Shown: positions 34,701 through 48,900 of the stretch, one piece after another
Layout of the letters: every line of letters starts with the position of its first letter
Position numbering within the stretch: the stretch's first letter is position 1
Assembly: GCA_963989385.1 (NCBI GenBank)
Contig: OZ022499.1
Coordinates: 101,540,786 to 101,604,785 of the forward strand
From: Ctena decussata
Lineage: Eukaryota; Mollusca; Bivalvia; Lucinida; Lucinidae
Reading direction: 5' to 3'
DNA length: 64,000 nt
Translations under genes and position numbers: made by a program
The notes under the pieces: generated by a model
What the model was told of the DNA's origin: nothing
Databases searched by the model: none
Seen by the model: only the letters and a program-made list of their open reading frames with translations

Positions 34701-37700
34701 CCCTTCACAAATTTCCAATTTCAAGAGAAATCTCTTTTACCAACTGATCTTTGTTGTAAGAGAGTCTTCAAATGGCATATGCTAAAACCAGCCTGTACAT
34801 ATGCACAGTCTGGTCTGAGCAGTGGCAATTTGCTAAGATAATTAACAAAGTCTAAAGCTGAATGGTTACATTTCAGATGAAGCAACTCTGCCTTTTTCAT
34901 TTTTGCCTCCCTCAATAGGGTCAACTCTTAAAAGAAAGAATTTGCTCTTCTAAGAGCAGATTATTTCGTTTCTGAGTACATCCCATTTTGGAAAGGCTTC
35001 CTCGTCAAGGAAAGCAAACAGGATGTCACAAAAATTATCCCTATTAGTAACAAGAGGGCCATGGTGGCCCTGAATCGCTCACCTGAGAATTAATCAGTTC
35101 ATTGGCTCTGGTGAAGATTTATAAGAGATTTTACCATATATGGGAATGGCGGCCACCTTGGTCATGTGACCAAGATCATTTGAAGAACTTTCAATCCTTT
35201 GACCCATGCAGGCTCCATATGAAATTTGAGTTCAGTCTGCCCAGTGGTTTCAGTGATGTTTGAAAACATTTATGGATGGATGACAGAGGCAGCTAACCCC
35301 AATACTGTACGGCTCAGGTGAGCTAAAAATGGCAGAGTCACTTCCCCGAGAAAGTACACGTTCATGTTGAGTTCCTTTGATGGATTTGAACTAGACTGAA
35401 CAAGGCTAACACTGATGATAGAATGGTAGCATCATTATCTCACTGTGGTGAAATTAATGTTTTTCAAGGAGTTTGTGGCTGGCATCATTGCAATGTTAGT
35501 TCTGATTCTTGCAGCATAACTTTATTTAGAATTGATCTAGTGACTTAGTTTTTGACTGACATGACCCAGTTTCAAACTTGACCTAGATTGTATGAAGATG
35601 AACATTCTGACAAAGTTTCATGAAGATAGGATCAAAACTGAGCACTCTAGGGTGTACACAAAGTTTTTCTAAGATTTGACCTAGTGACCTAGTTTTTGAC
35701 CCAACATGACCCAGTTTCAAACTTGGCCTGGATATTGTGAGGATAAACATTCTGACAAAGTTTCAGGAAGATTGGATTAAAACTGCCCTCTAGAGTGCAC
35801 ACAAGGCCATTCTTATATTTGACCTTGTGACCTAGTTTTTGACCCTAAATGACCTAATTCAAACCTGGCCTACATATTGTGAAGATAAACATTCTGACAA
35901 AGTTTAAAAAAGATTGGATCAAAACTGTGCGCTCTAGAGGTACACAAGGTTTTTCTAAGATTTGACCTAGTGATCTGGTTTTTGACCCAACATGACCCAG
36001 TTTCATACTTGGCCTAGATATTGTAAGGATAAACATTCTGACATAGTTTCATTAGGTTTGGATCAAAACTGTGACCTCTAGACCGTACAGAAGGTATTTC
36101 AAATATTTGACCTAGTGACCTAGTTTTTGACCCTAAATGACCTAATTCAAACTGGCCTACATATTGTGAGAATAAACATTCTGACAAAGTTTCATAAAGA
36201 TTGGATCATAACTGTGCCCTCTAGAGCCTTCACAAGGTTGTTCTTACAAAGTTTTTCTAAGATTTGACCTAGTGACCTAGCTTTTGACCCAACATGACCC
36301 AGTTTCAAACTTGGCCTGGATATTGTGAGGATAAACATTCTGACAAAGTATCATGAAGATTGGATCAAAACTGTGCCCTCTAGAGCGTACACAAGGTCGT
36401 TTTTATATTTGACCTAGTGACCTTTTTTAAGGTTTTTCTAAGATTTAACCTAGTGACCTTGTTTTTTTACCCGACATGACCTACTTTCAAACATGGCCTA
36501 CATATTGTGATGATAAACATTCTGACAAAGTTTCAAAATGATTGGATCAAAACTATGCCCTCTATTGCGTACACAGTGTTTTTCTAATATTTGACCTAGT
36601 GACCTAGTTTTTGACCCGACATGACCCAGTTTCGAAGTTGGCCTAGATTTTTTGGAGATAAACATTCAGACAAAGTTTCAAAATGACTGGATCAAAACTG
36701 TGTCCTTTAGTGCGTACACAAGGTATTTCTAAGATTTGACCTAGTGTCCTACTTTTTGACCAAACATGACCCAGTTTCAAACTTGGCTTAGATATTATGA
36801 TGATAAACATTTTGACAAAGTTTCATTAAGATTGGATCAAAACTGTGCCTTTTAGAGCGTACACAAGGTTTTTCTAAGATTTAACCTAGTGACCTAGTTT
36901 TTGATCCGACATGACCCAGTTTCGACCCTGGCCTAGACTTAATGAATATAAACATTCGGAAAAAGTTTCATAAAGATTGGACAAAAACTGTGTCCTCTAG
37001 AGTGTACACAAGGTTTTTTCTAATATTTGACCTAGTGTCCTAGTCTTTGACCTGACATAACCCAGTTTCAAACCTGTACTAGATATTGTGAGGAAAAACA
37101 TTCTGACAAAGTTACATTAAGTTTGGATCAAAACTGTGACCTCTAGAACATACACAAGGTTGTTCTAATATTTGACCTAGTGACCTACTTTTTGACCCGA
37201 CATGACCCAACTTTGAACTTGGCCTAGATTTAATTGAGATAAACATTCTGACAAAGTTTCAAAATGACTGGATCAAAACTGTGTCCTCTAGAGCGTACAC
37301 AAGGTTGTTTTTATATTTGACCTAGTGACCTCGTTTTTGACCTGACTTGATCCAGTTTCAAACTTGGCTTGGATATTATGACAATAAACATTTTGACAAA
37401 GTTTCATGAAGGTTGGATCCAAACTGTGCCTTCTGGAGCGTACACAAGGTTTTTCTAAGATCTGACCTAGTGATTTAGTTTTTGACCCGACATGACCCAG
37501 TTTCGAACTTGGCCTAGACTTTATGGTGATAAACATTGTGACAAAGTTTCATAAAGATTGGATCAAAATTGTGCCCTTAAGAGTGTACACAAGCAAAAGT
37601 TGACGGACGGACTGACGGACGGACGAACGACGGACATCACGGTATCCCAAAAGCTCACCCTGAGCACTTTGTGCTCAGGTGAGCTAAAAAGGGTGATACC

Positions 37701-39913
37701 TTACAGAGCTCCAAAAGTGAACAGCTCATGTCCTGACCAGACAAAGCATGGACTATGGCTGGCATTTAAAGTTTGCATATGCCGTAAAGTGGCTAGCTTA
37801 ACCAGTCCAGTTAAACAGTAGCGCAAGTTATTCTAAATCACTAAATGCTGATTAATGTTAACAGCAAAATATGTAGAGGCTACACTTCCAATAAAACGAC
37901 TACGATGACTGATCCACTTCAATATGAATATTTTCTAAAAAAAAATTCATAATAATAATGACTTAGACTAAAGAATAAACTAAATGCTTAAGAAACTGGA
38001 GCCAAGTATCTCTTACATATTTTTTTTTCAAGATGGCTTATTTTACATAGCTTTAAGAAAATGGGAGGAGTGTGACACTGTGATAATTTCTGTAAATTTT
38101 CCATAGAAAGACATCACCCCCTATTAGAACCACAGTTTAGTTTAAGGAGAATCCTTAACATATTTTTCATGGCGAATTTAACGAAAAGTATGTCAGAACT
38201 GCCATAAAAATCCCCCTTAAACTTCAGCAAGTGCTAAGCTTAATTCACAGGACAAGATAAACAAGACCTGTAAAAGTACAAAATAAGCAGCAGCAGAACA
38301 AAAAGAATTAATCAGATACTTTTATAATATTTATAAGCACCAATTTTACATGCAATTTTTGGATTACTGAGTAACCACAAATGAGTCTAATCTTCACTTT
38401 CATCTTCTAGATTCTCCAGGATTCACAGTTGCTGAGGGTACATTTTCATGTGCCAAAACTCATTAATAGCTGCCCACGCACACAGCTTCTGAGAAATACA
38501 TGTCTGCAGTATATCTTCCACAGACTTCCTTACACAACAAACCATAATCATGTCATGGATGGATGGGTGACTTGCAATTTTACGTCCTTTTCAACAGTGT
38601 TTCAGTCATATCAGGACGATGGGACCGTGCTAATGAAAGGCTGCATGCAATGGAAACCCGTTTACGGTAGAAAAGATTCTCGCCGTAAAATGGGCTTGAA
38701 CCCAGTCTGCTAGATCAGCAGGCCAGCATTTAAGTTAACCACTGAGCTACCATGATATAATCATGTCAACTGAAATCTATCTAGGTTGCAGACTAAAGAT
38801 TTGCTTTTAACATGTTAATTTACATTTCTAGTATATATATATTATTAACTGTGCAAAAATGGCTTACTTAGTAAACATATCACTGTAACAAAAAAAAAAT
38901 ATCTGATTATATCCATTTTATGCACACCACCGTGTCTTTCCACTTTTTCCATTGTAGGTATACTATCATATCTTTCCACCATTTTTACGAAGGGAAATAA
39001 CTTTTGGGACTTCTTGCTTGCTCACCTTGCTAAAGAAGCCTTCCCAAACTTGGATCCACCCTTGAAGGAAAATTTACTTCTATAAAAAGAAATTCTTTCC
39101 TTTAAGATCATATCCTCATTAGGTAGGTGGCAAAAAGTTGGGGAGTTGCTCCCCACTGAAAGTGTACCCACTGATCTTAAGCCATGACCCGTTTCTGTAT
39201 TAGACTACCTGACTATTACCAGAACAAGTCCAGTTGTCCTAATCATTGCCTTACAAAGCATACTTTTAAGGTGTATGGGTGCACCACTTTTTTTTATCAC
39301 CATTTTCACAAAGGTGGACAACATTTATTGACTACCTGTTTACTTCCCTGGACAATGAAACCCTTCCATAACAGGAAGTGTTCTTTGAGGAAAGTTTGCT
39401 CCTGGAGGAGCAAATTCTCTCCTGTAAGAGCTGACCCAAGGGAGGTAAACTGAAAATGAAGGAGTTGCAGCCCCTGTAAGTGTACCCATTCATCTTAAAG
39501 TAGGACACACACACTATATGAAGAACATTAACCTGTTACAGTGCAGCACAACATGACATGTAGCGTAATTTGACAGTATAATTTCTAAGTTTGAATGAGA
39601 ATATAAAGAGAGTATACATGTACATATAAAAGTTAGTGTTATAAGCTGAATCATTAGTTTTCACTGTTTTTATTTTACAAAACATTCCTTTGCTTCATTT
39701 CGTAAACAGGCATTAACCTTGACAAACCAGTTGGTGGAAACTACCAGGAACATGCATTCTAAAACACACTCACATTCATGAAACTAAGTCATATATTAGC
39801 AATTACAAAATTAAATGACTTACTCTTCAAACTGTTCAAAACCTTCACCTAAATTACGGCCCCTGAAACAAATAAATAAAAAACAAAGTGCAGTTTTTAT
39901 TGCCTTTTTTCAT

Positions 39914-39944
<31 letters not shown>

Positions 39945-42900
39945 GGGGGGTAAAATCGGTGCTGCAGATGAAGGGTAACAGGGATAATCTAGGGGGATTA
40001 TCCACATTTCTCAATAAAAATATTAAAAATATATGTTGTGACGCCTCTATGAGAGGTCACAACTTATGTTTTCATTGAGAAATAAGAACTAGAAGGTTGT
40101 CCAGGGACAACTGGTCGAGCCCGCTGTTTGCTTTAGTGACCTATAAGTATGTCAAGACTAAGTAACTGCTTCACTCTAGAAAGAAGCCAAAAACATCATG
40201 CTTAGCCATCATTTTCTTCTCTTTTTTTTCCAAATTTTCACAAAGTAAAATAAGTAGAAGTGATGACCCAGACAAGCTCAATTTATGACAGTTACAATAT
40301 CTAACCTTCAAGTGTGACCTTGACCTTGGACCTACCCAAACACATATGTCACTTGACACTTCCACTCATCAAGAAGAACAATTGTGCCAAATTATTTTGA
40401 AATCCATCCGTAAATGTAGACGTAATGGCTCGGACAAGCTCAATTTATGACCATTTAATCATTTGACCTTCAAGTGTGACCTTGACTTTGGATCTACTAG
40501 AACAAAAGTTCCAAATGGCACTTCTTCTCATCAAGGAGAACAATTGTGTTAAAATATTTTGAAATCCATTTGTAAATGTTTAAGTTATGGCTCAGACAAG
40601 CTAAAATTATGGCCATTTTATCATTTGACCTTCAAGAGTGACCTTAACCTTGGACCTACCTGAATAAATTTTCCAAATGGCACTTTTGAACATCAAGGAG
40701 AACAATTGTGCCAAATTATTTTAAAATCCATGCATAGATGTAGAAGTAATGGCTCGGACAAGCTCAATTTATGGTCATTTTATAATATGACCTTCAAATG
40801 TGACCTTGACCTTGGACCTACCTGAACAAATGTTTCAAATGGCGCTTCTATTCATCAAGGAGAACAATTGTGCCACATTATTTTGAAATCCATCCATAAA
40901 TGTAGAAGTTATGGCTCGGACAAGCTCAATTTATGGCCATTTTATCATTTGACCTTCAAGTTTGACCTTGACCTTGGACCTACCTGAACAAATGTTTCAA
41001 AAAGCACTTCTTCTCATCAAGGAGAACAATTGTGCCAAATTATTTTTAAATCCATCCATAAATGTAGAAGTTATGGCTCGGACAAGCTCAATTTATGGCC
41101 ATTTTATCATTTGACCTTCAAGTGTGACCTTGACCTTGGACCTACCTGAACAAATGTTTCAAAAGGCACTTCTACTCATCAAGGAGAACAATTGTGCCAA
41201 ATTATTTTTAAATCCATCCATAAATGTAGAAGTTATGGCTCGGACAAGCTCAATTTATGGCCATTTTATCATTTGACCTTCAAGTGTGACCTTGACCTTG
41301 GACCTACCTGAACAAATGTTTCAAAAGGCACTTCTACTCATCAAGGAGAACAATTGTGCCAAATTATTTTTAAATCCATCCATAAATGTAGAAGTTATGG
41401 CCTGGACAAATCCGGACGGACGCACACACTAACGCACGCACGGACATACACCGAACTGACATTGTAACAACTATGTCTCGCTCTCCGCAAGGGGGCTCGA
41501 CAAAAATTATCTTTGAATTTTCCTTATTACCCACTGCTATCTGGAGCTCTGATTAAATGATTCATTTGCTTCTGAATACTAACTGGCTCACTCATTTCTT
41601 ACAAGGAGTGTTTCATAGGAAGCAAGCCATATAGACCTGATCATGGTGTTCCTGCACAGCATAATCTGGATATATGCTTGCTGATCTAGGTCTATAGTAT
41701 CTGCTAGGCAATCAGTCTGATACCTAGGTAAATATGCCAGCTATCTTTCAAATACCAGCACAAAAGAAACTATCCCAACTAAAACTGTCGGATAAGCCGA
41801 CTATACTCCCGCTTAACAGCTTTAGTAAAATGGTTTTATTTTCATTACATGGAACATAGAGAGACAGAACTCACTGTCAATATGTACAGTATAGCCAATA
41901 TCAAATGTTCTACTAATATTTCTATGAAATACAGAATAAATATTTCACATGGACAGAAAAAACAAGCTCATGTCAACTCATACACCAAATATGAACCATC
42001 TACCTTCAACAGTTGCTGAGAAATCTTATACGAAAAATTACAGTACTTAATCCATTGACAAAATGCATGGAGAGAAAAAAAGTGAACAAATACAGGGAAG
42101 TATACAGGGAAGAACAAACTGGAGAAAGCCGGTTCGCTATCCCACAATACAACTTGTCCTTGTCAGTCTGTATACCAAATATGAACTTTCTATCATACAT
42201 GGTTGAGAAGATATCTTTGACCAAAAAATTGGAGTGAAAGAAAAAGGAACAAATACAGGTAAAAACAAGCAGGAGAAGGCTTGTTCTCAATCCCATGATA
42301 CAACTTGTCGTTGTCAATCTGTATACCAAATATGAACTTTCTAGCTTGCATGATTGTGGAGAAATCTTTGATAAAAACTTTCATTATTCAAGTATGGAGA
42401 GAAAGAAAATTGGATAAATACAGGGAAGAACAAGAGGAGAAGGCTGGTTTGCTATCCCACGATACAACATATCATCATCAACCTGTATACCAAATATGAC
42501 CATTCTAGCTTGCATGATTGTGGAGAAATCTTTGATAAAAACTTTCATTATTCAAGTATGGAGAGAAAGAAAATTGGATAAATACAGGGAAGAACAAGAG
42601 GAGAAGGCTGGTTTGCTATCCCACGATACAACATATCATCATCAACCTGTATACCAAATATGACCATTCTAGCTTGCATGGTTGTGGAGAAATCTTTGAC
42701 GAAAAATTTCATTATTCAAAGTATGGAAAGAAAGAAAATCGGACAAATAAAGGGAAGAATAAGCCGGAGAAGGCTGGTTTGCAATCCAACGATACAACAC
42801 ATCATCACCAACATGTATACCAAATATGATCATTATAGCTTGCATGGTTGAGGAGAAATCTTTGTCGAAAAATTAAAAGGGGACGGACAGAAGGATGGAC

Positions 42901-45900
42901 GGAGGGACAGACGGACGGAAGGAAGGACGGACGGACAGATGTAAACCAGTATACCCCCACTTTTTCAAAGCGGGGGTATAAAAGCTATGTACATGTATAC
43001 ATATCTGTCATCTGCATTTAACAGTACTGTAAGCTTTAATTAAAATATGTGTGTGATGTATACTGTTGTGTAATTTTATACAATGAAAAAAGAACTCATT
43101 ACTGCTGCAGTTTGTCATGGAAAATAAAATCATTCAAGTCAAGTTACCTTCTTCTGGGGGCATCTTCACCCCAACCAGAGACTCTGTTAGGTTTTGGTGG
43201 CCCATCGTCCTATAAACACAAACAAAAAACTTTCTGTATAACAAAAATTGTTCTTTTTCTTTCAAAAAAAAAGAAGAAAAAAAAAACAAGCAAAAAGCAA
43301 CAGACAATTAAATACATTAAGCTATTTCGTTTTATGAAACTTTTACTTCAACTACTGTGACAATTTTCTGTCATAACTGAAATAGCTTACACTTACAAGC
43401 TTTTACTACTTTTGATGTAACTCATTCTCATGAACTGACTATAAGTGTGACAGTTTAAACTGGAGTTTCATTTATCATGATGTTTAAAACCATTTTATAT
43501 ACATGTATGATCTTTACAACATTTAAGCTATTTGGTATGATTTATTCAGTAGGATTCCAGTTCTACAAAATATTGCCAGGACAATTAAAATGTTAATCTC
43601 ACTTGTGTCAAATACAAACTTTTAAAGAAAAAAGCTTCAAATTTGTCTTGTCTTTTGTCTTTCTTTTTTAACTCACTTTTGTGTACAATGTCCAAAGGTG
43701 AGCAGTGTGTGTTTCAGACAACAGTCTCAATATCATCCACAGCTCCAGATAAGAAAGGGTAACAGGGATAATTTAGGGATAATTTTCCTTAATCTCCATA
43801 GAAACATATGTTATGACCCCTCATTAGAACCGTCTCGGCGAGACGGTTCTAATGAGGGGTCACAACATATGTTTTCATTGAGAAATAAGAAAAATTATCT
43901 TTGAATTATCCCTGTTACCCCTTCTTATCTGGAGCTCTGCATCATCTGAAAGTCTTAAGCTGTTGGTCAGTTGTCATAAGCACTGAACAAATGTAGTGAG
44001 CAGTATTTATGGAAATGCAGGCAAAACCTCTTTATTTTGTATGATTTTGGGAAGCATTAAAAAGCTCACTATCACAAGAAGACAGTTTACGTAATACTAT
44101 CAGGACTCCAAGCAGCTGATATAATACTGTATGACAATACTACCGTAGGATTTGGAGGTTGGGGAGAATCATTTCCAGCTGGTTCAAACTCTGGTGCTGG
44201 AGGGGCTTTTGCTGACTTCTCTGCCCGCCGACCTTTCTTGGCACCCTGAAATAACCAATATGTAAACCATCTGTGACAATACTAAATCAATTTTCTGTTG
44301 TTGTTTTTTTGTGTCTTTTTTTGTTTTGGTATTATTCTGCATGAAAGTCTACTTTTATTATTATCTCTCTGTATGTGCATGTGTGTGTAAGCATAATATA
44401 CCCACAAGTTACTCTAACAAACTAAGTACAGCAAGACAGACAGTATCATACATGTAAACCAACTAGGTGACTTTAATCCATCCAGGCATTCAGAAATATT
44501 ATGCAGTCAATGAATCATTAAATACAGATCAAACTAGAACTGTCGGACAAGCCGACTATACCCCCACTTAACAGCTTTAGTAAGATGGTGTTATTTTCAT
44601 TACATGGAACATAAAGAGAGAGAACTCACTGTCAATATGTATAGCCAATATCAAATGTTCTACTAATATTTCTAGGAAATACAGAATAAATATTTCCCAT
44701 GGACAGAAAAAACAAGCCCCTGTCAACTCATACACCAAATATGAACCATCTACCTTCAACAGTTGCTGAGAAATCTTATACGAAAAATTACAGTACTGAA
44801 TGCATGGACAGAATGCATGGAGAGAAAAAAAAGTGAAATACAGGAAGAACAAACTGGAGAAAGCCGGTTTGCTATCCCACAATACAACTTGTCCTAGTAA
44901 GTCTGTACACCAAATATGAACTTTCTATCATATATGGTTGAGAAGATATCTTTGACCAAAAAACTGTAGTGAAAGAAAAAGGAACAAATACAGGGAAGAA
45001 TAAGCAGGAGAAGGCTAGTTTGCAATCCCACGATAAAACACATCATCATCTACCAGTATACCAAATCTGACCACTTTATCTTGCATGTTTATGGAGAAAT
45101 CTTTGACAAAAAATTTCATTATTCAAAGTATGGAAAGGAAGAAAATCGGACAAATAAAGGGAAGAATAAGCCAGAGAAGGCTGGTTTGCAATCCCACAAT
45201 ACAACATATCATCACCAACCTGTATACCAAGTCTGACCATTCTAGCTTGCATGATTGTGGAGAAATTTTTGACGAAAAATTTCAATATTCAAAGTATGGA
45301 AAGAAAGAAAATCGGACAAATAAAGGGAAGAATAAGCCAGAGAAGGCTGGTTTGCAATCCCACAGTACAACACATCATAACCAACATGTATACCAATTCT
45401 GACCATTCTAGCTTGCATGGTTGTGGAGAAATCTTTGACGAAAAATTTCATTATTCAAAGTATGGAAAGAAAGAAATTCGGACAAGAAGGCTGGTTTGAA
45501 ATCCCACGATACAACACATCATCACCAACATGTATACCAATTCTGACCATTCAGGCTTGCATGATTGTGGAGAAATCTTTGACAAAATATTTCATTATTC
45601 AAAGTATGGAAAGAAAGAAAATCAGACAAATAAAGGAAAGAATATGCCGGAGAAGGCTGGTTTGCAATCCCATGATACAACACATCATCACCAACATGTA
45701 TATACCAAATATGACCATTCTAGTTTGCATGGTTGTGGAGAATTCTTTGACGAAAAATTTCATTATTCAAAGTATGGAAAGAAAGAAAATCGGACAAATA
45801 AAGGGAAGAATAAGCCAGAGAAGGCAGGTTTGGAATCCCACGATACAACACATCATCACCAATATGTATACCAAATATGACTATTCTAGCTTGCATGGTT

Positions 45901-48900
45901 GTGGAGAAATCTTTGATGAAAAATTTCATTATTCAAAGTATGGAAAGAAAGAAAATCGGACAAATAAAGGTAAAAATATGCCGGAGAAGGCTGGTTTGCA
46001 ATCCCACGATACAACACATCATCACCAACATGTATACCAAATATGACCATTCTAGCTTGTAGGGTTGTGGAGAAATCTTTGACGAAAAATTTCATTATTC
46101 AATGTATGGAAAGAAAGAAAATCGGACAAATAAAGGGAAGAATAAGCCGGAGAAGGCTGGTTTGCAATCCCACGATACAACAAATCATTACCATCATGTA
46201 TACCAAATATGATCATTCTAGCTAGCATGGTTGTGGAGAAATCTTTGACGAAAAATTAAAAGGGGACGGACGGAAGGACGGACGGACGGACGGAAGGACG
46301 GACGGACAGATGTAAACCAGTATACCCCCCACTTTTTCAAAGCGGGGGTATAATTAACAAGTGGAGAGAGTGCTGAAATATTCTTGTTAAGATGTAAGTC
46401 TGTGCAAATTCTCATGCCATATCCCATCTCCGACAGTATACTCACTCAAGCCATTTAGTTACTGAGAAAGTGACCAAAACGCTTAAACTGACCCTATGTA
46501 ATCTAAATCAGTGAACTGTAAAATACAGGTCACTGTTAAATATAGCTGGTTGTACTCAGAAACTCTCATCCAGTTATGTGTAGGCCAAGTATCATCATCC
46601 TACAGTTACTGAGAAACAGACCTAAAGTTTCTGCTCAGTGGTATATGCTTCTCTCCTTGCATGCAAGAAAATGGACAGTCTTTTACCACAGAAATCTAGC
46701 ATCAGAGAATACCAATGGCAAATATTCATGCAACTGACCAATTATATTTCTGTAGTCAGATGAGGATTGTAGAGCAACTGACAGCACTAAATGCTACACT
46801 AAAGTAACCTATTAAAACCGCATGTAAAAACAAAAAAAAGTACCGGTATCATTAAATAACTTAACAATAAATACGGCATTAAATTCTAATGCTCACATTT
46901 GATACTGATATGCCGTTTAAATCAACCTTTTTTAGTGCCCTGTGCACTTAACTTTTTTCAAAATGGTGGCCAGTACTTGTAGTAAATTTTCTTTCCTATA
47001 AATGCACATTTCAACGAATTATCATATGTATATACGGAAACAAAGTATTTTAGGTTAAGCACAGGAGAAAAGCTGCTTAAGGTCAAAGAAGAATAAAGAA
47101 GCTTTACAAGTGAAAAATGAAAGATTCTGCAGCAGTACTCAGCTCTTGTAACCTAGCAAACAAGGGGCTACACCAGTAAAAGTATGAGCACTTACAGTCA
47201 TATGCCTCATAAATTACCATTATTTGCGCTCATAGGGATCTTATGCTGATTAAGTCAAAACAGGGTACATATCAATTGAAGCTCCCTTGGCTGACGCTTG
47301 CCTATGCAAGATAAAGTTAAGTCATCAGGTAGGTATAATTTGTTATTGGATACCTTGTTTGTCGCAATAAAATGTCTACAGAACTTATGTTGTCTGTTTC
47401 TAGTATGCGACGTTAAATAAGGCCAAAAATAAAATTTTGTTTGTTTGCAATTGCCTCCTACCCACCAAAATCCTCCCTACCAAAATTTTTTTGGGGCCAT
47501 TTGGGATAGCATTTTTTTTGTGTTGTTTCAAGAAGGCAAATTGACCTGAATAGTAAGACAAACAGGCCTGACCAAACAGTGTAGAGTCAGATCAGACTGC
47601 TCCCAGGAGCAGTCTGATCTGGGTCTGCTCTTTTTGCCTTATTACCTGCACATTTTGGACACACCATTAATTTTGTGGGCGAAATAGATACCATATGTTT
47701 AAAATGTAGGATGCTGTTATCTTTGTATTATGGGCAATTAGTGAAACAATGTGTGACATTTTATGTAGTAACAGTATTTGTTGTTGTTGTTTTCATAGTT
47801 TGTAGGAATTGAAAAAAAAATAAAAGAAAAAGCCAACCTACCTACGCTCAAAAAAAATTCCTAGATCTAGATCTGCAATCGTAAACAAAAATATTTCTTA
47901 TACTTGGCCTAAAGCTGCTTTATCTTTACCTTTAAGACAGAATCACCTACTAACAACAACAATAATTTTATCTAGAGACAGAAATAGACAGTGACAGACA
48001 ATACCACAAAAGGGTGAAATCTTCTTGTGTTACTTACACTGCGCTACTGAAGACTGATATCTTCTGAGGTAGAGTAACGAAATTGCACTCCGGGTATTGT
48101 TTTTTTCATTTTGTCTTTTTCTGAAACCCGTAAGACCAATCAAATAATAAAATCGGAGATACGTCAAGTTATTAGACTATCTTCTGAGGCAACCTATTTC
48201 TGCTGCGAAGTCTTACTGCTCTACTTCTGAAGTTGATATAGTTCCGCTGCGCATACAAGTTCCTTGGTGAGTCAACTTTTACATGTTTTATACCCAATTC
48301 TCCTATTTCCGTAGTTTCTGCTATTTCCGTAGTTTGCCGGCGTCTGTGTCAACAGCTGATCACGTGACCTCCCATTGCTAGTACAATATCTATAGCCCAG
48401 TTCAAATCACCAGTGACCAGATATGGGAATTTTCTATTTTCAATGCAATGTTACTCTTTTATTCCAGAATAAAATTCACTGAATATATAACTGGAAATAT
48501 CTGTTAATAAAACTGTCGGGCCTGAGTTTAAAATGATATTTGAAACTAAAATTTTCATTGAAACAGAAATTTTAACACATGTGAATTAAGCAAATTCACT
48601 GCTTTGAACTGCACTGTAGTTTACAAAACTTTCCAACCTTTTGAACTCATGAACCAAAACTTCCGTTTGACCTATGGACCTCCCTGTACGACACGTTACG
48701 CCCGAAATAGAGGCGTAAATATGCGTAATATTTCGCCCATGATTTCTTCCTTTTTTTCGCCAAAGTAAGATGCTTTTAGTTCAGTGTAATCCGGGCGTAA
48801 TCTGGGCGTAAATATGGGGCAAAATATTTAAATTAGGCGTAATCCTTTGAAATTTACGTGCGGAAAATAGCAAAGATTACGGGCGGAAACATGAAGAACT

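Noticed and set aside
35521..37685. Regular repeats suggesting a CRISPR-like array
   Set aside because: The whole 142-bp unit is repeated with no variable spacers, in a eukaryotic intron with transposon ends.
43759..43920. gggtaacagggataat resembling a meganuclease (I-SceI) site
   Set aside because: The base order differs from the real 18-bp site, and it is simply the arm of a high-copy MITE.
45417..46046. 209-codon open frame, the longest in the window, with overlapping similar frames on both strands
   Set aside because: It runs through 157-bp tandem units of a transposon. Repeated peptides such as MERKKIGQIKGRI reflect the DNA period. There is no splice context or homology, and frames exist on the opposite strand too.
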